This document shows, one piece after another, positions 19,000 to 27,755 of a stretch of 64,000 nt of DNA. The stretch covers positions 21,639 through 85,638 of the forward strand of contig CAJXLC010000002.1 of NCBI GenBank assembly GCA_913055645.1, written 5' to 3'. The notes under the pieces are model-generated. The model did not search any database. It was not told the origin of the DNA and worked only from the letters and a program-made list of their open reading frames with translations. Each line of letters opens with the position of its first letter. The stretch's first letter is position 1. This DNA comes from an uncultured Pseudomonadota bacterium (GTDB taxonomy: Bacteria > Pseudomonadota > Zetaproteobacteria > Mariprofundales > Mariprofundaceae). Made by a program: the position numbers and the translations under genes.

Positions 19000-19452
19000 T
19001 CACACCTCGCCTTTTTTTGTATCTTCTTTTTCAATAAATAATGTGCTGCCATCCACATGTTTAATCTGTGCATACTCTCCAACTTCAAATACACCTTCGG
19101 ATTCAGCTGCCCATGACACACCCTTATACATCACCCTGCCACGCGGTGATACACGTTCAAGCACCTTAACACGCTTACCTTCCATATACGCAATATCATC
19201 AGGCACTTCTTTTGTTTCAGGAGAACGAAGAAAACGCATAAGAACGGCCACAACCATTGTTGCAATAGCAAATACAAACCATTGTGCGGTTATTGAAAGG
19301 TCTACCATGGCCGAAGCCAAACCAGCGACTGCCGCGCCACCTGCAACAGCCAATAAATAATAAGAGCCGAGTAATAATAGTTCAATAATTGCAATCACAA
19401 TCGCAGCAATCAACCAGACATGCCAAATTTCCAAACCCAACGATTCAAACAT
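19000..19452 (-). CDS. NfeD-family membrane protein
   Basis: I start at 19452 (MFESLGLEIW), where GGAGG sits about 5 bases upstream; the longer frame from 19521 lacks support. The 150-residue protein has three or four membrane segments and a C-terminal soluble OB-fold (GKRVKVLERVSPRGRVMYKGVSW). NfeD proteins pair with stomatins in membrane quality control (family knowledge). The stop overlaps the next gene. The upstream gap to the tetR gene should hold this operon's promoter. Confidence 0.87.
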   Translation of the reverse strand: MFESLGLEIWHVWLIAAIVIAIIELLLLGSYYLLAVAGGAAVAGLASAMVDLSITAQWFVFAIATMVVAVLMRFLRSPETKEVPDDIAYMEGKRVKVLERVSPRGRVMYKGVSWAAESEGVFEVGEYAQIKHVDGSTLFIEKEDTKKGEV

Positions 19453-19570
19453 ACAGCCTCCTTTCATTATGATAATTGATAATATGGACACAAGCATAAC
19501 GACAAGCAAGGAGGAAAACATTACCTATGCTTAACTCAGACGAGCTCTTTCGATGCTTTCCTACATATAA

Positions 19571-19604
19571 AATGAATAATGAATATAATTCATTTGCATT
19601 CATT
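19571..19604. promoter_or_regulatory. Nested inverted repeats, probable TetR operator
   Basis: An inner dyad ATGAAT-ATA-ATTCAT (19579-19593) sits inside outer arms AATGAAT (19571-19577) and ATTCATT (19598-19604). It lies 26-59 bases before the tetR start. Symmetric sites at this distance are typical of TetR autoregulation. Binding is inferred. Confidence 0.55.
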
Positions 19605-19629
19605 ATTTACTCACTTACATTTCGATTCA

Positions 19630-20232
19630 ATGAATACACAAAAAAATATCTTACAAGCAGCCACCAAACGATTCGCTGACTATGGTTATCGTAAAACCAG
19701 CATGTCTGAAATCGCCGCTGATGCTGATATGAGTGTTGGTAATTTATATCGCCACTTCAAAAACAAGGAAACTCTACTACTGACTTGTTTGGAGCATTCC
19801 ATGCAGAGCAAGCTGGATGCGGGCATACAGGCTGCCGAGCAGTGTGACAATGCCGTTGAAGCAATCGAAACATTCTTTTTGGCACGCTTACGTATTGGAC
19901 ATGCCCAATTCACAGGCACACGTCACCTTTATGATTTAATGGAGATTATTCACCTTCAACATCAAGATGTGTTGTTAAGCTATGAGACAAAGCTGATTCA
20001 AGCTCTAGCAAATATTCTTGAACGTGGCGTACAGCAGCAAACATTTAAAACCATGAATACACAACAAACCGCCTATGATATACATCAAGCTATGATGCGC
20101 TATAATCATCCTGTCTCACTGAAAAATAACCCATTAAAACTATTGGAAGAGGATTTAAAACGCTTACTACAACTTTTTTATCAAGGCATGCATAAACCAA
20201 CCATTACACTAGGAGAAGCCAATGAGTCTTAA
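19630..20232 (+). CDS. TetR-family transcriptional regulator
   Basis: Start at 19630 (MNTQKNILQAATKRF) gives 200 residues with the helix-turn-helix at residues about 8-55 (TSMSEIAADADMSVGNLYRHFKNKETLL); the frame extension to 19579 would run through the operator. It overlaps the peroxiredoxin gene by 11 bases and precedes an Old Yellow Enzyme gene, so it resembles NemR-type regulation of reductases that remove reactive electrophiles. The inducer is unknown. Confidence 0.88.
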   Translation: MNTQKNILQAATKRFADYGYRKTSMSEIAADADMSVGNLYRHFKNKETLLLTCLEHSMQSKLDAGIQAAEQCDNAVEAIETFFLARLRIGHAQFTGTRHLYDLMEIIHLQHQDVLLSYETKLIQALANILERGVQQQTFKTMNTQQTAYDIHQAMMRYNHPVSLKNNPLKLLEEDLKRLLQLFYQGMHKPTITLGEANES

Positions 20233-20863
20233 AGTTGATATTCAAGCAATGCAACAACAAATGCTGCCATCTATTCCCAAAGAAGCATTGGCGACCATGC
20301 AACAAGCCACACAAGATTTAATCGATAGCCATATTGCCGAGCAAGCCAAACACATAGATCAACGGGCTCCCAATTTCACACTCAGCAATACAAAGAACGA
20401 ACATTTTACACTGAGTAAGCAGCTAAAACATGGTTCTGTCGTGCTTAATTTTTATCGTGGTCGTTGGTGTCCTTATTGCCAATTAGAACTGCATGCCTTG
20501 CATAAAATCATGCCCAGCATTCATGAACTTGGCGCTCAGTTGGTCAGTATTTGCCCCAATACACACGAGCAATCAAGCCAATTCATGCAAGAAAATCCAT
20601 TTGATTTTGACATCCTAATAGATCAAGATAATCACGTTGCCAAACAGTTCAACTTGGTTTTCAAACTCGGAGATGACCTACAAGCTATTTACCAACAATT
20701 TGGTATTGATTTACCCGATTATGATGGCAATGACCGCTATGAGCTACCCATTCCCGCCACCTATATCATTAACCCGCAAGGCATCATTACCCACAGTTTT
20801 ATCAACCCTGATTACACCCAGCGTATGGAGCCTGAAGCTATTCTACAAGCCCTACAAAGTTAA
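20222..20863 (+). CDS. Peroxiredoxin-like (AhpC/TSA family) protein
   Basis: A 213-residue thioredoxin-fold protein. The active-site segment NFYRGRWCPYCQLEL carries a CPYC pair, with the first Cys in the peroxidatic position. An N-terminal helical part (about 50 residues) precedes the domain. Such proteins reduce peroxides or act as thiol oxidoreductases. GGAG at 6-8 bases upstream supports the ATG. It sits between the TetR gene and the Old Yellow Enzyme gene, so it is likely part of one oxidative or electrophile-stress operon. Confidence 0.87.
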   Translation: MSLKVDIQAMQQQMLPSIPKEALATMQQATQDLIDSHIAEQAKHIDQRAPNFTLSNTKNEHFTLSKQLKHGSVVLNFYRGRWCPYCQLELHALHKIMPSIHELGAQLVSICPNTHEQSSQFMQENPFDFDILIDQDNHVAKQFNLVFKLGDDLQAIYQQFGIDLPDYDGNDRYELPIPATYIINPQGIITHSFINPDYTQRMEPEAILQALQS

Positions 20864-20889
20864 AATAAATCTCGTATTACAAGGAATAT

Positions 20890-21963
20890 ATGAAATATTT
20901 ATTATCGCCCATCACTATAGACTCAACAACGTACCCCAATCGCTTGGTCATGGCACCTATGACACGTAACCGTGCCCCAGAAGGTATACCAACCGCATTA
21001 ATGGCTAAATACTATGGTCAACGTGCATCTGCTGGGCTTATCATTACTGAAGGTGCCCAAATATCCCAACAAGCTGTGGGCTACCCAGCGACACCAGGCA
21101 TTTACAGTGATGCTCATATCGCAGGTTGGCAATCTGTCACCCAAGCCGTTCATCAAAAAGGTGGACATATTTTTTGCCAACTTTGGCATTGTGGTCGTGT
21201 CTCACACCCAGATTATCATGAAGGCAATCTTCCTGTCGCACCATCTGCTGTTCAACCTCAAGGGCAAGCGTTTACTTATGAAGGTCTCAAAGATTTTGTA
21301 ACACCACGTGCGCTGAAATTAGAGGAAATTCCACAGATCATCGAGCAATACCGCCATGCTGCAGCCTGTGCAATACAAGCAGGTTTTGACGGCATTGAAA
21401 TTCATGCTGCTAACGGCTATTTACTTGATCAATTCTTACGTTCTGGAAGCAATAACCGCGACGATATTTACGGTGGTTCTATTGAAAATCGCGCACGTTT
21501 ACTGCAAGAAGTATGCGCAGCCGTATGCAATGAAATTGGTGCAAAGAATGTCGGCGTTCGCATTTCACCAGTGAACACTTTTAACGATATGCATGATGCT
21601 AATCCCCAAAGCTTATTTAATCATGTTGCCAACATGCTATCACCGATGGGAATAAACTATTTACATGTCGTCGAAGTAGATATGACTGGAAATACAGACA
21701 CAAGTGTCGATATGCAGCAAATACACCAGCATTTTAATGGTCACTATATTGCCAATGGAAGTTATACAAAAGAGAGTGGTGATAACACTATTGCAGCGGG
21801 CGATGCCGATATGGTAGCTTATGGCATTCCATACCTCGCCAACCCTGATTTGGTCGAACGTTTTCAAAAAAATAGCCCGCTCAACGAAGCAGATCAATCC
21901 ACATTTTATGGCGGCGATGAGCATGGCTATACAGACTACCCAACTTTAAAGGAAAACACATGA
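20890..21963 (+). CDS. Old Yellow Enzyme-type NADH:flavin oxidoreductase (NemA-like)
   Basis: A 357-residue FMN-dependent TIM barrel that reduces alkenes or nitro compounds with NAD(P)H. Clear OYE signatures: NRLVMAPMTRNRA at the N terminus, the QLWHCGRVSH strand, the HAANGYLLDQFLRSGSNNR substrate/FMN block (His and Asn ligands) and DDIYGGSIENRARLL. Length is normal. It shares 4 bases with the LolA-like gene that follows. Control by the adjacent TetR protein is likely. Confidence 0.93.
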   Translation: MKYLLSPITIDSTTYPNRLVMAPMTRNRAPEGIPTALMAKYYGQRASAGLIITEGAQISQQAVGYPATPGIYSDAHIAGWQSVTQAVHQKGGHIFCQLWHCGRVSHPDYHEGNLPVAPSAVQPQGQAFTYEGLKDFVTPRALKLEEIPQIIEQYRHAAACAIQAGFDGIEIHAANGYLLDQFLRSGSNNRDDIYGGSIENRARLLQEVCAAVCNEIGAKNVGVRISPVNTFNDMHDANPQSLFNHVANMLSPMGINYLHVVEVDMTGNTDTSVDMQQIHQHFNGHYIANGSYTKESGDNTIAAGDADMVAYGIPYLANPDLVERFQKNSPLNEADQSTFYGGDEHGYTDYPTLKENT

Positions 21964-22769
21964 AACTTATAAAACAAACACTATGGATTACGCTAACCGT
22001 CCTAACAGTCGGACTCGGCATCAATGTGCCCGCATTCGCCGATCCAACAGGTCTTGAAATCATGCAGGCAGTGGATAACCGTGAAGATGGCGATACGTTA
22101 CAACAAAATATCCATCAAATTTTGATCGACCGAAATGGTAATAAACGTAAACGGCATATGATTAGTTTTCGCAAAGACTATGGAAAAGATAGTAAAACCA
22201 TCGTATTTTTTGCCGAGCCAGCCAATATCCGCGATACTGCCTTACTTACCTTTGATTATGATGACCCCAACACCGATGATGATCAGTGGCTGTATTTACC
22301 TGCATTGAAAAAAGTGCGCCGTATTTCTTCCTCAGATCGTGGCGACTATTTTATGGGTACAGACTTCACTTTTGAGGATATGAAACAAACACCCGAGCTA
22401 CAAGATTACCACTGGAAACTATTGGGCAGTGAAAAAATCCGTGGCTTTGATTGCTGGAAAGTCGAAGGTATTCCCGCATCCAATGATGTAGCACGTGAAT
22501 TGGGTTATTCACGCCTTGTACAATGGATTCGCAAAGATAACAACTTCACGATTCAAGCATACTATTGGGATCAAGCAGGACGTGAATTAAAACACCTAGA
22601 AATCCCCAATTTAACACAAATAAAAGGTATTTGGTCTGCGACAAGCGTTGAAATGATGAATATCCAGAACAACCATCAAACACGTCTTGAATTTTCTGAA
22701 AAATTATACAATGCCAACTTGAAAGACCGTATGTTTACACAACGTACACTCAAACGCGGCCACCGTTAA
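21960..22769 (+). CDS. Outer-membrane lipoprotein-sorting (LolA-like) protein
   Basis: A secreted 269-residue protein: signal peptide (residues 1-27, ending PAFA-DPT), then a LolA/LppX-like half-barrel. The middle has the DDQWLYLPALKKVRRISSSDRGDYFMGTDFTFEDM block typical of proteins encoded beside MMPL transporters (COG2834 type). It probably carries a lipid or lipoprotein across the periplasm. It starts within the OYE stop and is followed after 9 bases by the MMPL gene. Confidence 0.85.
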   Translation: MKLIKQTLWITLTVLTVGLGINVPAFADPTGLEIMQAVDNREDGDTLQQNIHQILIDRNGNKRKRHMISFRKDYGKDSKTIVFFAEPANIRDTALLTFDYDDPNTDDDQWLYLPALKKVRRISSSDRGDYFMGTDFTFEDMKQTPELQDYHWKLLGSEKIRGFDCWKVEGIPASNDVARELGYSRLVQWIRKDNNFTIQAYYWDQAGRELKHLEIPNLTQIKGIWSATSVEMMNIQNNHQTRLEFSEKLYNANLKDRMFTQRTLKRGHR

Positions 22770-22778
22770 GGAATTACT

Positions 22779-25061
22779 ATGTCATCTATCTTCTCATTTA
22801 TTGTTCGCCGTGCTTGGTGGATACTCATACTCATTGCGCTGATTACAGGTGGTTTTGTATCACAACTTTCTTCCTTGAAAATGGAAACCAATATTGAAAA
22901 CATGCTACCCAAAAGCATGGATGCCTATACCAATAAGAAAAAACTCGAAAAAGTATTTTCTTCAGCAGATATGGTGGTGGTCGGCATTACCAATTATCAT
23001 AATCCACAAGGCATTTATAATCCTCACACTTTGCAACTCATTGATGAGCTTACGCAATGGATGAAGCAACATAAAGAATTTCAAACCTTGGCATTGGCTG
23101 ACTTGATGAGCCTATCCACCATTAAAGATATTCGCGGCACAGCCGACGGCATGGAAGTTGAACAGTTTATGGAACGTCCAGCATCCAGTCCTGAAGATAT
23201 GACACGACTCAAAGAGCGACTCATTGATAATGGATTATACATGGGTTCAATCGTCAGCAATGATGGCAAAGGCACACTGATTGTTGTGCGCCCAAGCTCA
23301 GAATATGTCGGACATTACCATGATATTTACAAACTCATCAAAAACAAAGTTGATGAGATTAATGCGCGTGGTGGTGAAGAGTCCATACTCATTACAGGTC
23401 GCCCTATCGTAGAAGGCGTATTTGGTGTTTATATGCCACAGGATATGCAAAAAATGCAACCTATCATCTTGGCATTGCTCGCATTATTATTATTTCTCTC
23501 ATTTCGTAATATTCGTGGCGTACTCATTCCATTGGCCGTGGTTATTTTATCCGAGCTTTGGATGCTGGGAACCATGGCGGCAGCGGGCATTCCCATTTAC
23601 ACAGTTACCACCCTTCTACCTGTGCTTATTCTTGCTATTGGTATTGCTGATTCGGTGCATTTACTAACCCATATTCGCACCGAAGCGGGACGTGATACAA
23701 GCTCCGACAAATTCACAGCCATCGTTCGCGCTATGCAAGCTATGTGGTCACCCATTCTTATGACAACATTAACCACCGCCGTAGGCTTTTTATCCATGCT
23801 AACATCTCAATTACTACCCATGAGATTTTTCGGTATTTTTGCCGCAGTTGGTATTATCTACGCATTTATCATTACCATTTTATTTATTCCAGCCATTGAA
23901 GCGCTACTTCCAAACCGCGAGAAATCCTTAGATAAACTCGCATTCACTGGTTATATCCAATGGATGACAAGACTCACGCTCACTAACCCTAAAAAAATCC
24001 TAGCAGCCTTTAGCATATTATTTTTACTATCCGCAATTGGGCTATCACAATTACATGTCAATTCATCACTGGTCTCAGAATTTCGCCCTTCTGACCCCAT
24101 TCGCCAAGCAGATGATACACTCAATAAGCATTTTGCGGGTACAAACTCGTTGGATGTCATGGTGGATTCAGGCAAACAAGATGGCGTGCTCGAACCAACC
24201 TTTTTATCAGGTTTGGCAAAATTACAACATCGTGTTGAACAAGAAGCTGTTGTTGGTGATTCATCCTCCATCGCTGAAATACTGGCAGAAATGAATAAAG
24301 TGATGCATGCCGGCAATCAAAAATATCATGTGCCTCCTGATTCTTCCGAACTTGCAGCGCAATATTTATTACTCTATTCCTTTTCTGGAGCACCCGACGA
24401 TTTTGCCTCCTTTATCACCTCAGATTATCGCCAAGCACATATACGCATCCAAATGAAAAATGATAGCAGTGCTGATGCGGGTAAGATTATTGCTTTAATT
24501 AGGGCCAATGCACCCCAATGGTTTCCCAGTGACAAGATTGAGTTTGCAGGCACAGCATATACCAGCACCACCTTTTCGGATTTAGTCATTACTGGGCAAA
24601 TACAATCCTTACTACTCGCACTAAGTTTGATATTTATTTTATGCCTATTGATGTTCCGCAACCTTAAAGATGCCGCACTATCCATGCTTCCTGTCTCACT
24701 GGCTGTGATTGTGATTTATGGGGTTATGGGTTTATTTGGCATTGCATTGGAAATAGGAACCGCCGTTACAGGATCTATGGCGCTGGGTATCGGTATTGAT
24801 TTCGCTATTCACTATCTCTATCGCTATCGTTTTTACAATATAGAAAAGAGCTCGCATGCAGAAGTTGTTACCGCTTGCAATGAAGACACTGGACGCGCTA
24901 TTGCCTTTAATGCACTGGTGGTGATTGGTGGTTTTTTAGTGTTGCTCACTGCCAATCTTTATCCACAAGTAAAATTGGGGGCATTGGTAGCATCTTCCAT
25001 GCTCATTTGTTATCTCGCTACCTGTTATTTATTCCCAATACTGCTGAAAAATGAAAAATAA
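22779..25061 (+). CDS. RND/MMPL-family transporter
   Basis: A 760-residue inner-membrane protein with the duplicated RND layout: one helix, a large periplasmic loop, five or six helices, then the same again. The first half spans about residues 1-385, the second 400-760. The sterol-sensing-like block with conserved Asp (LILAIGIADSVHLLTHI and MALGIGIDFAIHYLYRY) marks the proton-relay helices. This subclass moves hydrophobic molecules (lipids, hopanoids) rather than drugs. It sits between its periplasmic and outer-membrane partners, as in other MMPL loci. Confidence 0.9.
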   Translation: MSSIFSFIVRRAWWILILIALITGGFVSQLSSLKMETNIENMLPKSMDAYTNKKKLEKVFSSADMVVVGITNYHNPQGIYNPHTLQLIDELTQWMKQHKEFQTLALADLMSLSTIKDIRGTADGMEVEQFMERPASSPEDMTRLKERLIDNGLYMGSIVSNDGKGTLIVVRPSSEYVGHYHDIYKLIKNKVDEINARGGEESILITGRPIVEGVFGVYMPQDMQKMQPIILALLALLLFLSFRNIRGVLIPLAVVILSELWMLGTMAAAGIPIYTVTTLLPVLILAIGIADSVHLLTHIRTEAGRDTSSDKFTAIVRAMQAMWSPILMTTLTTAVGFLSMLTSQLLPMRFFGIFAAVGIIYAFIITILFIPAIEALLPNREKSLDKLAFTGYIQWMTRLTLTNPKKILAAFSILFLLSAIGLSQLHVNSSLVSEFRPSDPIRQADDTLNKHFAGTNSLDVMVDSGKQDGVLEPTFLSGLAKLQHRVEQEAVVGDSSSIAEILAEMNKVMHAGNQKYHVPPDSSELAAQYLLLYSFSGAPDDFASFITSDYRQAHIRIQMKNDSSADAGKIIALIRANAPQWFPSDKIEFAGTAYTSTTFSDLVITGQIQSLLLALSLIFILCLLMFRNLKDAALSMLPVSLAVIVIYGVMGLFGIALEIGTAVTGSMALGIGIDFAIHYLYRYRFYNIEKSSHAEVVTACNEDTGRAIAFNALVVIGGFLVLLTANLYPQVKLGALVASSMLICYLATCYLFPILLKNEK

Positions 25062-26337
25062 ACGCCTTGCCATACTCTTGTTTGGCTTTGTTTTTAGTAC
25101 ACCAAGCCAAGCGCTTGAATGGTCTATGCACGGCAGCGTAAAAAATGAATCTGCTTATTTTATCAGTGGTGAAAAGCGTTGGGATAAGATTCAGAATCGA
25201 TTAGAACTAAAGCCTGAAGCAGTCTTGGGAAATGGCTGGGAATTCCGTAGCCGCGCCCTGCTTTGGTATGATGCAGCAATGGATATTCAGGCTAGCCGTT
25301 TCCCTGATTTAACCAACAGCATCAAGCAACATTATCGTACTGCCACGAAACTAAAAGAAGCTTATCTGATGTATGAAGGTAATGCCTTTGATTTACGCTT
25401 GGGAGAACAACAAATCATCTGGGGAAAAACCGATGGTTTGCGTTTGTTGGATATTATCAATCCGCTTGATTTACGCGAATTCATCCTCGATGATTTTCTT
25501 GACTCACGCATTGGTTTGGTTGCCGCACGTCTCAATTACTATCCAGACCCAGATACCGAACAAGAAATTGAATTTGTTGTTATTCCTGATCCCGAATCAA
25601 CCGAAACAGCTCCCAAAAATTCACGTTGGGCATTCCATACCACTACGCCACCCGCAGGCTTTCGCGTTCAAACACTGCCCGATGAGCTATTAAATTGGTC
25701 TATCAAAAATGTCGAATATGGCGCAGCATGGCGCAACAATATTGACGGTTGGGATGTCTCGCTTAATTATTTTTATAGCTGGAATGGCACGCCCAATGCG
25801 TTCCGTCAATTATCCCCTGGCATCATTACATTACAACTCAAACGCCTACGCATGCATACTATTGGCGGTAGCTTTTCCAATGCCTTTGGCGCATGGGTTG
25901 TGCGTGGCGAGTTAACAACCAATTTACAAGAGGGCATCAATGCCAATGGTTCCACCTTCGCTGATAGTGTGCAGCGCAAAACAACCATCAATGCTGCCTT
26001 AGGTGCTGAATGGACAGGTCATAACTGGACTATTAGCCCACAATTTTTCATTCGTCACATTCGAAACTGGAATAATCAGCTTTTAGAACCACAAAATTCA
26101 GGTTTTTGGACACTGCGCATCGCCACTGATTTTATGCACGAAAAACTCAAGCCTGAAATGCTTTTCTTAGCAGATTGGTCGGCAGGTGGATGGCTAGCAC
26201 GACCCAAAATAGCTTACGACTGGTCAGATAATATTACCTCTAATCTCAATGCTGATATTTTTGGTGGTTCACGCGGTTTTCTAGGACAATTTAATCAAAA
26301 TGACCGTGTTGGTTTCGATGTAACGTATAGTTTTTAA
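25051..26337 (+). CDS. Outer-membrane beta-barrel protein (DUF1302-like)
   Basis: A 428-residue secreted protein: signal peptide (to about residue 21, SQA), then alternating aromatic strands with a terminal Phe (VGFDVTYSF), as expected of outer-membrane barrels. The motif LRLGEQQIIWGKTDGLRLLD and DLREFILDDF match DUF1302-type proteins encoded with MMPL transporters. It overlaps the MMPL gene by 11 bases. Together with the two genes before it, this makes a possible three-layer lipid route; the cargo is unknown. Confidence 0.82.
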   Translation: MKNKRLAILLFGFVFSTPSQALEWSMHGSVKNESAYFISGEKRWDKIQNRLELKPEAVLGNGWEFRSRALLWYDAAMDIQASRFPDLTNSIKQHYRTATKLKEAYLMYEGNAFDLRLGEQQIIWGKTDGLRLLDIINPLDLREFILDDFLDSRIGLVAARLNYYPDPDTEQEIEFVVIPDPESTETAPKNSRWAFHTTTPPAGFRVQTLPDELLNWSIKNVEYGAAWRNNIDGWDVSLNYFYSWNGTPNAFRQLSPGIITLQLKRLRMHTIGGSFSNAFGAWVVRGELTTNLQEGINANGSTFADSVQRKTTINAALGAEWTGHNWTISPQFFIRHIRNWNNQLLEPQNSGFWTLRIATDFMHEKLKPEMLFLADWSAGGWLARPKIAYDWSDNITSNLNADIFGGSRGFLGQFNQNDRVGFDVTYSF

Positions 26338-26344
26338 CAATGCA

Positions 26345-26830
26345 TCACATACGGCGCACAAGATCATGCACAGAAAGCACGCGATCAATAAACAACACGC
26401 CATCCAAATGATCCAACTCATGCTGAATCACCCGCGCTTCAAAACCAGTCGCTGCTAACTCATGGTATTCACCTGATATATCTTGATAACGCACAGTTAC
26501 TTTTTTTGAACGCTGCACTGTGGCAACCCATTCTGGCACAGATAAACATCCTTCACGCCCCAAAGCTTTACCCGATTGATAAATAATTTCTGGATTCACC
26601 ATCAGTAAACGACCGTGATTTTTGCATGGATGCAATCCCAAAGAACAATCCACAATAACCACGCGCAGCAACTCACCGAGTTGCGGTGCTGCAATGCCTA
26701 CGCCGCCAGGACCCTGTTCCATCGAAGTCTGCATAGCTTCAAGCAATGTTTTTAACGCCAAATCAAAAACTTCTACAGGTTTTGATATTTGCCTTAGGCG
26801 TGCGTCAGGGAGGGTTAAAATTTCGTTCAA
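26345..26830 (-). CDS. def: Peptide deformylase
   Basis: Removes the formyl group from new proteins. The three family motifs are present: GVGIAAPQ, EGCLSVP and QHELDHLDG, giving the Cys and two His metal ligands and the catalytic Glu. 161 residues, slightly short of the common 165-175. It is last in the isc cluster, 17 bases after the ACT gene, and not beside fmt as is usual, so this may be a second deformylase. Confidence 0.93.
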   Translation of the reverse strand: MNEILTLPDARLRQISKPVEVFDLALKTLLEAMQTSMEQGPGGVGIAAPQLGELLRVVIVDCSLGLHPCKNHGRLLMVNPEIIYQSGKALGREGCLSVPEWVATVQRSKKVTVRYQDISGEYHELAATGFEARVIQHELDHLDGVLFIDRVLSVHDLVRRM

Positions 26831-26847
26831 TATCTTGCACCCATCAC

Positions 26848-27381
26848 TTACAGAACACCACCTTCCAACACATGCACTTGAATATCCACACCCAATGCTT
26901 TCGAGCTCTTAAACAAAGCATTCTGCATGGCTTCGGTATGTTTGCCACTCACAACTTCCAATGCCATCATATACATATCGCCCTGCTCACTTTCTCGCGC
27001 TTGTGTCGAAACATCAACAATAGGCACATCCAAAGAAGCCAAAACATCGGACACTGCATGCACAATACCGGGTTTATCTGCACCTGAAACGGTAATCACA
27101 CAGTCAGGCTCTAACGGCACATGGCTTACTTCATCTTCCGATAATTGCTGTGACTGAACCGTTAAACCAGTGCGCTGTTCAAGCTCTGCCAAAGAGGCTT
27201 TTAACTCACCAAAACTGCTATTTGCATCCAAATTCACAATCAACATCATGGTAAAACGACCACGCAAAGCAGTCATAGATGAATCCTCAATATTGGCATG
27301 AATATTCAACAAAGATTCAGCCACATCGCGCACAATTCCCGTACGTTCATGACCTGAAATAGATAATAAAATATGCATCAT
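26848..27381 (-). CDS. Tandem ACT-domain protein, GcvR-like
   Basis: Start at 27381 (MMHILLSISGHERTGIV), with GAGG 7 bases upstream; the frame from 27444 is rejected because it would run into iscA. The 177-residue protein is two ACT domains (about residues 2-80 and 90-170), each opening with a ligand-loop motif (GHERTGIV, GADKPGIV). This layout matches the glycine cleavage repressor GcvR and related amino-acid sensors. No DNA-binding domain is present and no gcv genes are in view, so the regulated target is unknown. Confidence 0.82.
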   Translation of the reverse strand: MMHILLSISGHERTGIVRDVAESLLNIHANIEDSSMTALRGRFTMMLIVNLDANSSFGELKASLAELEQRTGLTVQSQQLSEDEVSHVPLEPDCVITVSGADKPGIVHAVSDVLASLDVPIVDVSTQARESEQGDMYMMALEVVSGKHTEAMQNALFKSSKALGVDIQVHVLEGGVL

Positions 27382-27413
27382 TCCTACCCCTCTAACACAA
27401 ATGGTGTGACAGT

Positions 27414-27746
27414 TTAGATAGTGAAGGAAACCCCACAGCCACACTCACCTTTCTTATTCGGATTATGATATACAAAAGCTGATGACAGAACATCTTTTTG
27501 GTAATCAATCTGCAAACCTGCCAATGCCTTGGTATACGAATCTTTATCCACATACAAAGAAAAGCCGTCAAATTCACGCACCAAATCGTCATCAAGCGGC
27601 TCATCAGCATAATCCATCACATACTCAAGCCCAGAACAACCTGCCTCACGCACCGATAAATGCACTGCCTTTTTATCTGCATGAAGCAGTGAGTTTTTCA
27701 ACTGTTCACAGGCGGCATCACTCAAAGAAATATCAATATCACTCAT
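27414..27746 (-). CDS. iscA: IscA/HesB-family iron-sulfur assembly protein
   Basis: A-type carrier that delivers Fe-S clusters or iron to apoproteins. The 110 residues hold the three invariant Cys: one in REAGCSGLEY and two in the C-terminal GECGCGVSF. It follows iscS by 9 bases. There is no iscU, hscA/hscB or fdx here, so the operon is a shortened isc set (iscR-iscS-iscA) and a scaffold must be encoded elsewhere. ErpA or another A-type protein cannot be fully excluded by sequence. Confidence 0.88.
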   Translation of the reverse strand: MSDIDISLSDAACEQLKNSLLHADKKAVHLSVREAGCSGLEYVMDYADEPLDDDLVREFDGFSLYVDKDSYTKALAGLQIDYQKDVLSSAFVYHNPNKKGECGCGVSFTI

Positions 27747-27755
27747 ACCACGCTC

